Of a DNA stretch of 64,000 nt, positions 14,766-27,100 are shown piece after piece. The stretch spans positions 888,715 to 952,714 of the forward strand of contig CAADRB010000028.1 of assembly GCA_900708905.1 (NCBI GenBank), written 5' to 3'. This DNA comes from Hymenolepis diminuta (lineage: Eukaryota; Platyhelminthes; Cestoda; Cyclophyllidea; Hymenolepididae). The notes beneath the pieces were generated by a model, which was not told the origin of the DNA, searched no databases, and was given only the letters and a program-made list of their open reading frames with translations. The first letter of the stretch is position 1, and the number at the start of each line of letters is the position of its first letter. A program made the translations under genes and the position numbers.

Positions 14766-17700
14766 CGTCACATGAATTTATCAAAAGATGGAGTTTAGAA
14801 AATTCTTTCAACAGAAATCTCAATCTTTCTACTGAGTTCTCGTGGTTTTGATTATCTTATCTCTAGCAGCCTCTTATCTTGTTTGCGAAAGTATAGAGCG
14901 GCGTAGGGGTAGAGAGATAGAGCGAGGATTAGAGGGTACATTCGTCATGTACCAAGACAGCTGAAATTGTCGATAATTTCTTAAGACTGGCATCATTGCC
15001 GGAAAGCATTTTCAAAGATGTGCGTATCATTATTATTGTTAAACAAATTGTTTGTCGAAACTAGTGATAATGAGAGCGTTGTGGGTGGTAAAATTCGGTG
15101 TTGATAAAGCATAATTTTAAACATTAAAGAAGTGTATGAAAAGGAAATAAATTAGCACACAATTAGAATTTGAGGTTATTCTATTTATTTCACTTCTATA
15201 GAGTGTAATTCTTAAAAATCTTTCCGAAGAAGTAGCATTATTTTCTCAGATTATAATGAGATTTTGAGTTAAAAATTAATCATTTTTTAAGCTAACCCTC
15301 TGAATTATTAAATCGAAATTAATTACTATAGGTTTTAATCTTTTCCCATAATTATATCGGCTCTATTTTTAATTTGTCGTATTTTACTCAGGTATACGTT
15401 GTTTAACGGAGACATGATCGGGCACTATATTTAAAGAAGAAATGGATACAATAGCTTTTTATGTAAAATCGCTACCATCTGCTATAGGAATGTAAGCCTA
15501 CGCTCTGTTCGCCTAATGTCCATCTCCAGCGGGATGGCCGAGCAGGAGTTTCTTAAATGCGTGGTGTGATCGGTTCTACCTGACATTTAATTTACTTACT
15601 GCTTTCCTCACTCTCCCACCTACAATATATTGAGTTCCGCTTTGCTTTGTTATAATTCATCAAAGCTGCTTTTCAATTTATTTTCAAATTACTCCTGCAC
15701 GCTCACTTGTTTGTTTTACTAGTTGCTTTTCCCTTTGTTTTCACTCTTAATGAAATCATCTAGCTTTCATTTCTATCTCATTGGCGTAGAGGAGCAATAA
15801 TATGATAAATTTTCCTTCTGTCCTACAGCTAAAATGGTCTTTTCAACAAATATTTGGAATTATCATCTGGAATAAGGTAAAATTTCCGGAGAACTATTAG
15901 AAATTTCCTCTCTTAACTATATTTTGGAGTGTCATTTTTAATTTGTATTAAAAAAACTTAATTGAATGTTGCTCTTTTATTGTTTTGAAAACAAAATCAA
16001 AATGTAAAAAATTTAATACTAATGATATATGAGGGCATTTTTTAGCCAAAGGTGAGGCACCAATATTAATATGCCTATTAATTTAAATTTATTCCCTTTT
16101 GTAGTTAATGAAATGTCAAGTCATGTATAATGACCCCTATTAAGTTAAATTTTGACAGATAATATGACCTGCAAGTTAGAGTACTATTTCAGTAATTCTA
16201 TTTCTCCAGGCTCTTATATTTCTTAATATATTGCGTCCGAACGATTTCTCTTACTTTTACCTATCATTTTTACTTCTTCTTCAGCTGCATAACGGATTAA
16301 AAATATGATGAAAATTTATTCCAACTTATGAAAGGACTATTTAGTTGCTGAAACAATGATGATTATTAAATGTGAATTAGAAAATATATTCTGAAACCTC
16401 TGTTTTACGTTGCCAATGCTAATCGGAGACAGCATCAATTAGAGCGATCAAGCTAAGCAGAAATTTATGAATGTTATAATGATTCAGAACTATTTTAAGG
16501 CCTCTTCTTACAAACCAAAATAAATGTCAAGGTTTCTTGGGCCTCCATCCTTTCTTTTAATGAAAACTTTTCATGTTTAGATAGAAGGGTAGGGAGATTA
16601 ATTTAGCTTCAATAAAGTCCAAATGGAATGACTGGTATTAAGATATCGAGATTGGGTGCTTTCCTTCTTGATCACAAACTTATTTTTTCATATACTACAT
16701 GATTTTACCCGGTGTACTCAAACCAAATATTTGCACTTTATTCAAAAAGTTTTTAAAAGGATATATTATTGGGCAAAATTTATACAATAATGGAGGTGGA
16801 CCCCAGTCAATTCGGTCGCTCTGTCATCTCAGTTAATTTTATCTAACTTATGTACTTTTATTCTTAAAATAACCTCTATATATCAGTAAGACTGCCTACT
16901 GAATAAGCAAAACCTTTTTTGCTTCAATTCGCTTAAAGTGTAACACAAAACCCAAAACTAATCTAAGCACTTTTAACAAGAGTCATTGTAACTATGCATT
17001 GTTTAAAAATAATTTTAATAATATATCATTATATTTAGCAAATATAATATATACTAATTAAATACAAAATAATTTGAAGCAACCAGTTAACTTTAGCTTT
17101 CGCGGATAATAGTGAGATTTTTCAGAAAAAAGTATACATTTTTAACAAAATTCGTAAACCGCATTAACATTCATAAATTATTACTGGTTAACTCTCAATC
17201 GACACATTTAATTATTACTTTCCCCTATTCAATTCTTATTGGGGTATATTTTGAAGTTTCCGATCACCTGTCATTTCAGAGAAACATGCGACTCGTCTAT
17301 TACCCTAACGGAATAGACTTCACTTAAAGGAAATGAATTTTGCTAGAATCGACCTATTCGAAGACCAATAACTAATTAATAAATAAGTATAATTAAATCT
17401 GAATGAAGGAGTTAGCGTTTTTATAAAAGGAGGTGATTTTGCGCATAAACAGATCGCTCATAAATTCTCGCGAAAGGTATTCGATCGTTACTGAATAAAA
17501 ACAGGATTAATAAGTAATAGTCTACATAAATAAATTTAGCTTAGTAGATTTTTTCCAGCTTAGAATATAAAAAATATCATATTTCAGAATAGGCAAACTA
17601 TTTTCTAAATTTTAATTTAAAAAGGGACTAACAGTAATAACAAACCAAAACTAGCTTCCTTGTTCGAAATCCGGCTCTGAAAAGAGATGTATGAAATTGC

Positions 17701-20700
17701 TATACCTCAAAACTTCTTTTCATGCTCTCTCCATATTTATATAATTAGCAATCGCGGCAACTTAATTTACTAATTTTATATGCAAGCTGTAAAATATAAC
17801 AACCTTTGGCCATTGCAAAAGACGAATTTGTCGAAATGACATTGACTCCGTACCTCTTGAAAGTGAATGAGCACCTAATAACCATAGTGTCTAAAAGCAA
17901 ATGTTGAATTATAGAACATTAGGACATAACATGTTGAATTACATCCATAAATTTAAAATTTGATGAGCTAAAAATGGAGAATTAGAATACTGAGAACTCT
18001 TTTGATACTCCTGCTTTACTCTCACGGTTAAAAATGGTATAAGTTTTAGTATATCTGTCGTCTTTAATCCCTTTAAAAATAATTCAGCCTAAATTCTTTT
18101 CATTGATATATTTGATTCAACTTCTCCAATAATGAAAAAAATTCCACCTACATGGTTAAATCGCATTTTGTCCTATAGTTTCCATATTCCGATATCCTTT
18201 GAGTTGCGATTAGTTGTGAAATGTTTGTTTCAATTGACCCTCAGGGATCTGAACATTTTGGTAGGAAATTATCGAACTGGAAATAAGAAATGATAAAGTT
18301 CTGATAAGACCTTTTCGAAGGGTCGTTAAAAAACATTTCCATGAAAATAGCTGGCAATTTATTTGTTTCTATCTCTCACCTTAAATAAAAACTTTGGTAA
18401 ACATCGTATATATTATTAAAATGAGACTGAGCACCTGATAGGTCATTTTTTTCATACTCAATAGCCGAGCCACTTTATAGTGCAGTTCAAAAAGATTAAA
18501 TGCTAAAAAGCAGGAATTCCTACAAATTAAACAACAATAAAATTAACTTATTGCAAAAACGAATATGAGATTGACGAGACGGCATTATTTGAAAGTTGAT
18601 GCGGTGTGTGGTGGAGTTTCTCCTCTCTTATCAAAGCAATTTTGACCTAATTCATAAATTTCGAAAATCTTCAAAATTTTATTTGACAAATTTCACAAAT
18701 AAAACTATGGAAACTTAATATCTTTTAGTACATAAAGGCAAGAAGATTTTAGGTAAGAGAAGGATAATTTTATTGTTTCCTCGTCCGCTTTTTCCAGTAA
18801 TAGTAATGCTTATAGATACGCATCTCTCTGTTTAACCTTTCTTTAATATTTGTTGTTGAAGTGGAGGCATTTTTCTAATATTATTCTTCGACATGTGTTT
18901 ACATTTGGGGAGTGGTAGGATTCACATCTTCTGTTTTTATTAAATAGCATGCATATAGGAATACAAGGTGATGTTCAGAGTCGTTCTTATTTAATAATAA
19001 CGTCTCAAGACAATGCAATTCACTCATTTTCACTTCATTTCGGACAACCAATCCTGGGGTAGGTTATTTAAAAAATTAATTTAATAATATTAATTAACTG
19101 ATATATTTATATTTGAAAATCATTAACAAAAATGAATCATTCGCTTTCTAAAATCTATTTAAAAATTTATTTAACTCGATTTTTTTCACAAAGCCTACTT
19201 AAGCAAATTTTCTATGGAAAAATATTCGTCAAAAATGGTAATTTTTCTTTTGTGAGTTCTGTTCCCTTCTTTGATTAGTAAATATTTTGAGATAAAAACA
19301 ATGAGAGTTTCCTTCTTTATTTATCTCAAAAAATAGCCGTAAATTAATTGTATATTTTCTACTCCACTAAAATAGTAAGAGTGTTTTGTTTTTTACCGCA
19401 AATTGTTAATTAAAGGTTTTTCAGTTTTAATTAAAATTTGATTTTTCGAGAAACACACTTCTAATTATTTATTCATCAACCTATATGATGTCACTATCTT
19501 CTTAATTTTTATCAAAAATTCAATTTAGTTCAATTTTTTGTTCTTTAAATCCTAAATAATTCAGTTTATATTCTACTTAAAATATTTATTAACATATTCA
19601 TAACATAAACTGTCTATCCCGGTTTCTATTTTAGGCACAGATTTTAATCTGGAAAATTTTACTGGTTATTATATACTTCAAATTTTTACGAATGGGTATT
19701 GAATTTTTCGTATTCATTACTAGATGCTAATTATTTCATTAAACTATTAATTTTCCACACACTCCTTTAAAACTATTGACTTTTTATAAGATCAGCACTT
19801 AATATTTCGACTAACTCAGATCTTATCTTCGTCCTTTCGGTAACGTCTTAAATATTTTTAGTATTCTTTAGAATTTCAATTGTTTTTCAACCTAAAGGGA
19901 AAAAATAGAAATCCCCACTAAGCTAATATTGGGAATCATGACACTCCTGGGTGATTGATTCTCTCCCTCTTGCGGACAATTTAAGTGTGTGGAGAGAAGC
20001 TTGTAACACAAGAATTGCCTGTTCCCCACCTCCACCCAAGTCTCCCTGACTACTTGCTTGATTCCCCTCCTCCCCGCTCACCTCCGTTCTCTACCCTTTT
20101 CTTCACCACCACACTCAAGATTCACCTGTTTATGGTAATTTCCTGCCTCAAATATCTTCAATTTGTGTCTATAGATAGTCCATCCCTTTGATTATTGTCC
20201 GCACTCGTGTATGCCTACATGCATAAATTAGCCTCGTTTTTATTGGTTGAGACGAAATGGATTGGATTGTATGGCTGCTAGCAGATAAGAGGTATTCGGA
20301 CACACACAAGTAATAGATAAATATGATTTGCCTGTGTAATTACGGGTACTCGTTAAGTTAATTGGCCTCTCCCTTTGGTGGGTACGAATGTAAAGAAAAA
20401 AATGGATCAGGAAAGTAAATACTCGTCATCATTTTACATTATATGCAATGGTTTATTTGCTAATGTCGTTGTAATGGATCAAATCAACAAGATAATTTAG
20501 TTTGAATAAATAATTAGATAATTTAGGACATAACTTATATGGAAATTAAATTAAATCTTCAATTAATAAAGGGAAAATACTATCTTATGGTATTATAATG
20601 ATAGAAGTGAGTGGAGAAATGAGGCGAAGTAAATGACCGTTTCGAGCTCTATTAGGACTTTATTCGCCATGTTCATGCACATTTTAAAAGAGAAATTGCC

Positions 20701-21689
20701 AGTAAATTATGGTTACGTCTAAAGTTTACCAGAAGACCATCGGAAATCGTAATTTAAGGGAAAGGGGTTTCTGTTTGGTTAGAAAAATCTGGTACATTTA
20801 ACTTTTGCCTTAGCTTAGGATGCTGATTATATAGCAATACTTTGTCCATCATAGATATAAAAATCTCTGATTTGATTGTGTATCGTTCACACGCTAATAA
20901 ATTTTGTTCATTTATTTACATCAAATGGCCGGTTCGTTCTGCAAAATTTTGTAAGAATGCATTTCATTAATAATAAGTGGCTATTCATCGCATAAAAATG
21001 TAAAATCCGGAATATCTTTAAGATTTTCAAATACTTTGTCTATTCTTGAAGTCTACGACTTGAATAACTGGGCACAGTTTTAAATTGGAATAATATAATG
21101 TTCTGTCAGTTACAAGGATTAAACTTTTGCCTAAACAGGGTGCTATGTTCTTACCATAAAACATCAGTAATTTCATATAATTAATTAATGCAAATATCAA
21201 TTTATATTATGCCATAAATAACTCATTAAAGGACAGGGTTTTTTACATTTTTTGATAGGGTGTTTGGAAGACATCTGTTTTATCGAATGGTCAAAGAGAT
21301 TAAAATGCAACATATGGAAGAAATAAAAATAGATATGGGAAAATATTCTCTTCTGTTTGTCTTATTTGATTTTTTAGATTAAATTAATAATAAATAGATA
21401 GAACTTTGTCAAACGTAATCAATGGAGACGTTTATTTTAATTTTGCGTTCAGTGTCAGATATTTGTAGCGTTTGCTACACCAATAAGTCTTTTGCTACAC
21501 CTAAGTAATCCTCCTAAACAGTCGGAATAGCCTCTAGTAGAGTCCTCTATTATCAATTCACTCCCAAATTAGCTAAGCTATGCCCAAAGTGGTAAGAACC
21601 AGAAAGATGCCGAGTGGAGAGGGTTTATCGACCACTTCGTTGCTTTTTCGTAAAAGCTTAGTCATTAAATACAAGACCATGCTGGGCTG

Positions 21690-21835
21690 CAGGGATCTTG
21701 ATTGCTGATTGGTTGGGCAGGGCTCTGCACACACGGCCGCGCTTGATCTCAACGCGACCGGTTACATGGCCGCACTTTCCGTGGTGAGTTCTAGCGCACG
21801 TGATTCAATCAGTCTTGTTAGCGTCGTGAACCCCA
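21690..21835. other. GC-rich island in AT-rich intergenic DNA
   Basis: A block with several CpG-containing words (CACGGCCGCGC, CAACGCGACCGG, ATGGCCGCAC, CGCACGTG) is surrounded by AT-rich sequence. On the minus strand an AACCAATCAGC (CCAAT-type) word lies about 45 bases before TATTTAAT, a promoter-like arrangement. No open frame follows that I can support. It might be a solo LTR, since GCTACACC words occur in direct repeat near 21473 and 21493, but no second copy was found in the window. Confidence 0.3.
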
Positions 21836-23399
21836 CATATTATTTATTTGGAAAAATGCATAATGTTTGAATGCCTTATCAAATATATTGGTTATGCATA
21901 TTATTAATTTGTATACATTATTATTTTATTACCAAACCTTCGAAGGGCTTGTATGTATGGTTGGAAGTTTACCTAAAGTTTCCTTAAGGTAAAATTGGCG
22001 AAAAAAACACGTTTGAATAACTTTTTAACGACATTGTGGGGTCACAAAAGCGTAGGAGTTATTGTTGTGTAGTATGGTGAATTTTCACAGGGTCGTCAAA
22101 TGGTAGGAACTACTAATGAGCCATAACCAGATCTTAGAAACTCAGACTATAGCCTGCAGCAAACAACAGCACATAACTATTCCAAAATGTAGAACACAGA
22201 AAGTTATGTCGATCAAAGTGTATTGAATAAACAACGATGAAGGTTCGAAAATCAAAAGAGGACTTAAGCAGAGAGGAAAGGGAAGATAAAAGAATACTAC
22301 ATAACTCTTTTTGTTCTACTTTTAGGAACTGTTGTTTGCTGTTTTCGGCTGCAAGATTCTGGTTCATTAATTCCTACAATATATTGTTACAGTAATCTTC
22401 TTTAATGAAGTTCTCTATAATCTAACACTTATCCGTAATTAACTACAGTTTACTGTTTTCATTCTTCTAATATTTTCTCCCTCCTACCGTTTGCTTCCTG
22501 TGATATCTTGAGGAAATGTTAACCGATTCTCTTCACTGAAGTGTACACTGAGATTTGAACGAGGAGATTTTCTTGATCATAAGAATAAATTCTCGATCTT
22601 TTTCTAGATTATCAATCTACGTTGACTCAGTAATCTGGAGCCAACTTGATTGATCATTTTTATTTCCTACGTACAATTCATCCGATAAATCTAAGTATCC
22701 CATGACATCACGAGTTAGCGATTTTGCAAAACAATCCTTCGGATCCTACTAGGTATAAATTGAATAAGCACAATTTCTTAAATCACGAGGAATTGCGTAG
22801 GAGGCATTTATGATCAGCTGCCTTATTGAAGGCATTCCTTCCTAAGAATTAGAGGTCGTAAATTAGAGACACTTTCCATATGCCTGTTTATGGGTCTAGT
22901 TTCTTCAACCCCATTGTTGCCGGATCAATAAAAACACTTTCACTAGTTAATAAGCTATCTTAAGTTAATTTTTAAACAAAAATGAATCAGAATATAAGAG
23001 AGGTTTATTGTCATTATCCATGCAGAGCAAAAAGTTACAATTTATAATTATAGAGAGCGCCCAAACAAAGGAATGATAAGAAGGATTTACGCAATGTCAG
23101 AGACTTTGGGGTAAGTCGAGAATCAAAGCCTAACTGTATCTGGACTCTGAAATTATCAAATTGTCTGCATTTCAATTTCCATGCATTACGTTTTAAATTA
23201 TTTCTTTTCATCACTTCATTAGAACTTAGGGTGGCATGTTTCCAAATGATTTTTAAACATCCTCCTTTCACGTAATCCTTGTAACAACATCTACTAGGCA
23301 AGAAATTCTATCAGTTTGTAGGATATTTACCCAGAGGCTAAGTATACGCTTCTGCAATTGTGCATCGAGGTTTCTCAAAGGAATTTTTTGTCATCACTT

Positions 23400-24110
23400 T
23401 ACTACCTATCTATTGTCTTCTCTACAAACGCAACATTATCCGCCCAGCTGTCTTGAACAGCCTTTAATTTGTTATTATCCACCTCACGATAGACAAAAAT
23501 GTGCAAACCATAAAAAAGAATAGGCTGAATGAATTTTTCAGGTTATTTTGCTCGAGTTTTAATCGAAAGTACTTCAGATCTTCAAATTGGCCTGAGCATC
23601 ATCAGCTACCGTTTGGTCTTCATGATATTAAATCTTTGAGCATAATCAAATAGGCCTTTATCATTCACAGAACAGCCAAGATATGTATAGGAACTCACTT
23701 GATTAATTCTATATTCATTTAACTGATGATGTGACTGTTCCAGATCTACGTACATTCAGGCTGTTTTATTTCATACGCCGTTTCCATGGAATATTTGTCT
23801 ATCCGCAGAAGTTTTTCAGCATGTCTTACCGAATTAGTAGTAAGATAAAATTCGTCTGTGTATTCTAAATTCCCCAGTGACCACCTTCATCCTGCAGAAC
23901 TCAAGAGTCTGATTTTTATTTCCTCATAGGGTGCATAGGCTTCCCTTAATATAAGTTGAAATATTATTTTAAGGATCATAGAATCCTCTGTGGATCCTAG
24001 GCCGATGTCTTTCCCCATAGAAAATACGCTGCTAGAGTGTTTTATATAGCCTTTTGGAATATCTAGTAACTGTCTAATGCAGTTGACTGTTCTAAATTTG
24101 CTTTAGTTCA
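23400..24110 (-). pseudogene. Decayed non-LTR retrotransposon (LINE) reverse transcriptase fragment
   Basis: Reading the minus strand gives disjoint fragments that resemble the middle and end of a LINE reverse transcriptase. First comes a palm-domain piece with LEYTDEFYLTTNSV; its YTDE at 23851-23862 replaces the catalytic YADD. Next is INQVSSYTYLGCSVNDKG near 23690, equivalent to the conserved 'YLG' thumb segment. Last is PILFYGLHIFVYREVDN near 23500, equivalent to the 'ILLYG' segment. In-frame stops and frame shifts separate them, and the catalytic aspartate motif is damaged, so it is inactive. Upstream translation (about 23900-24110) is open but not recognisable. The clade cannot be told from this. 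Confidence 0.6.
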
Positions 24111-27100
24111 CACAGCCATGATTAAATTGCAAAGATGGGTAATAAATCGAAGACCTCTCTGAACTCAACAAAGATAATTACTATTCAACAAAGCTGACCG
24201 ATAGTTTTCTGAATTATTCTTCTTACAGAAGAGATCGCCTATTTTGTAGACATTCCAGGACGAAATGAATGTTGTGCATATGATGTTTGTTCACCTATAT
24301 GTAAATTAATAAATAATGTGTCAAAAGAACAAAATATGTCCTCCTATTTCCTTCAGAATTTTAATTATACTTATGCGATGATATTTTCAAAAAGTTTAAA
24401 CATATTCGCTTCTCATCCTTTTCCTTATTAAAAGGTTCTATTAATACAATGACACTAACTGTCAAATTTGGGTTTGATCAGGCGCTTTATTCAAGCTATT
24501 TAAAATTACCGCCCAATCGTAAGCCCTTATTATAAGTCAAGATCCTGCTTTAATCATTAACACCTTAAGCAAGCAATTTATCACAGCAAAAGACATTCAT
24601 CAAAAGAAGCCCTAGCAAGCCTGTTTTCATTAGATGAATAAGCTGACTTATCAAACAGCTAAATTCGGCTCAATAATATTTACATATTAAAAGTAAGTTA
24701 AGGGGTGAGATCAGTTGATATAATTTTATAAATGCAAAAGTGTATCAAAACAATGAAACTGAGAAATCATCGTGTGTGTTCTTACCTTCTTATTTCCACT
24801 TGGCCAGTTCTTCCTAGTGTTACATTTCAGTTTGCAGACTATTTTGGTAATGATAACTTTTCATGGTTCAGTGCTTAGAAATTTATAGAAAAATTTTCTT
24901 CTAAGATTTTCTTTTTTCAAAAGTAGCCTTACTGGAAAACACTCTACTGACACATTTTCAAAAACTATTGAAATTATGAATGCAGCCCCATGAAGCAGGA
25001 AACTTTTTGGTGGGCAACTGAATCTCAGCAATTAATAATATGAAGCCCTTCTGTCTGAGAAAGTTGCGTTTTGACATCTAACGACTAGCGTTAATCGATT
25101 CAATTTATCGTTTTGATCCCTCACTTTTGGCTTGACAGATTTTTAAATTACTACTGTCACCAGCGCACATTTTACTCCATGCCTTAATCAATCAAATACT
25201 GTTTTGGGACACAGGATACTTCCTTTCTGTCATATTGTTTTCATTTGTGTGAATTATGCCATATATTCACCATTTTATCAGGGAGAAACGGTTGAAATCA
25301 TTGATTAAACAATTCTTTAGTTTTAATTCATCTTTTATAAATGGCAATCAGAAGAAGAGAGAACTTTAAGAAGTGAGTGGCCAATTGTTCATTTACCAAA
25401 TTCCATTTTAATTAATAGATATACGTAAAGGCAACGGATTTATTATAAGGAACGTGGAATCATCTATTTTTTTTTAATGATTACATTTAAACTTTAACTG
25501 ATTAATGCCTTCGAGCAAAAACAACGACTTATTTCACCCTTCTTGAAAAAATTAGCTGAGCGCTACGATTCAATAATTTTTTGTTATATGGAGAGCCATT
25601 TTATGTCTGCAAGTACGTGGTTCAATTGTAATTAAAGACACAATATATGCATCTGAAAAAGGAGAAAGATAATTTAGAGATTTCACTGATTGAGAGGCTC
25701 ACATTTTTCCCCATTTGTGTAGATTTTTCCTCTTTGACTTTACATACTTAATAGAAGTCAGTCAGAAATAAATTTACTTTCAACTAATCATTATTATTGC
25801 CTTCAGTAATACAAACTTTTGTATAATTTTTTATTCTGGGAGGCAACTGATATCGAGTAACAGAAAGTCCAACAAATAATAAGGAGGCGAGGATTAAAAA
25901 GAGTTAAATTATCAGAGAGTGATGTCTCATTTGATCTTTAGATCCGAGTTTATTTTGAGTGAACATAGTTTATAAGTTCTGCTAACTGCTATAGTAAGAC
26001 TCTAAATTGCTGAATATCCTATAAGATTATTTTGTCTTCTCAACCATTGGAGGAAAAATGAAGTAAAGCGATAATACCGACCATTATAGTTAAACAACCT
26101 GTCAATAAGTCCTGGACATCGGGGGCAAAAATTTGCTGCAATCTGGGTAGCGAATGATGAAATCTGCGTTTAGTATGTGAGCTTTTTTATTTATATCAAA
26201 TCAAACGGAACTGGGTAAAATGTTAATTACGTTTCGTTTTTTTTAGTAAAGTTCACGTCTTTTGATTAGGTGATATCAAAGTTATTTTTCGAGTTCATAA
26301 ATTGACCATAAACAAAGGGTGAGTGAGGGCTAAGCCATATTTAATAAAATTACAAATTCTTAGACCTAAATCTTTAAAAGGATTTTACAGATTCTTTTAA
26401 CTCAGCATCTCACAAATGTTGTACTTAGTTTTGTGAGATGTGGAACACATATCAACCATGTCCGTGGTTGAACACTTTTGTCCAATTTTGGAATTTTATT
26501 ATTCAGTTTCTTTATTTATTTTTAGAATTTAAGACGGAGGGTAAAATGTTACTCTCTTTATGATCTGGGGTCATAACAAGCCAAGTGGTCAAAGAGTCAT
26601 TAACAAGGTTAACATATTTTGACGCTAATTTTATGAGACTTAACTATGGTATATTCGTTATCTTCATTATATTTTTTTCTTTTTGTTGGAAAAGGTTATT
26701 TTTAAAAGCCGCTCTAATTTGCGTCAAATGTATTGTTACCAAAAGGCTTGGTTAATGTAGTAAAAGAACTTAGTTTGAATCCTAATTGTTTTGGCATAAA
26801 ACGGTTAATCTTTATAGCAAATGGGGAAAAAATATGCTTCATTCTTTATCATAGGTAGCCATTTTCTTCACACGGTATTGAAAATTGTAGTGTCATTTAT
26901 TCTTGAACCTGTTGATTTAATTTTATCCAGTAATCTCTTTCTCACTAATAAAAAAACACTTTTTAAAATGCATTTAAAGTCAGTTTCATCTAATTTGATC
27001 AACTGATCTTATTTAATTATTTTAGGTGTTCGGAAGATTTGAAGAAATTGAAATTAAATTTAGTTAAATCGTTAAGGGAAAGAAGTGCACAGTAATGCCA

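Larger units (their letters stand above)
8861..23399. other. AT-rich non-coding stretch with scattered repeats
   Basis: It holds the minus-strand SINE-like copy (14600-14765), the G-rich tract (11021), the GC-rich island (21690) and a pyrimidine-rich block near 19985-20130 with many CCTCC and CCACC words. The longest open frame, 11885-12217 on the minus strand (110 codons), shows no recognisable domain. No gene is supported. Confidence 0.55.

Noticed and set aside
15520..15590. Possible tRNA-Leu or tRNA-Ser gene, because of a GGGATGGCCGAGC word
   Set aside because: The A-box-like word is good, but the B box is only a partial match, the distance between them is too short, and no acceptor or anticodon stem pairs. 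At best a tRNA fragment.
19985..20191. 68-codon proline-rich open frame
   Set aside because: Produced by a pyrimidine-rich stretch of CCTCC and CCACC words. No conservation or splice context.
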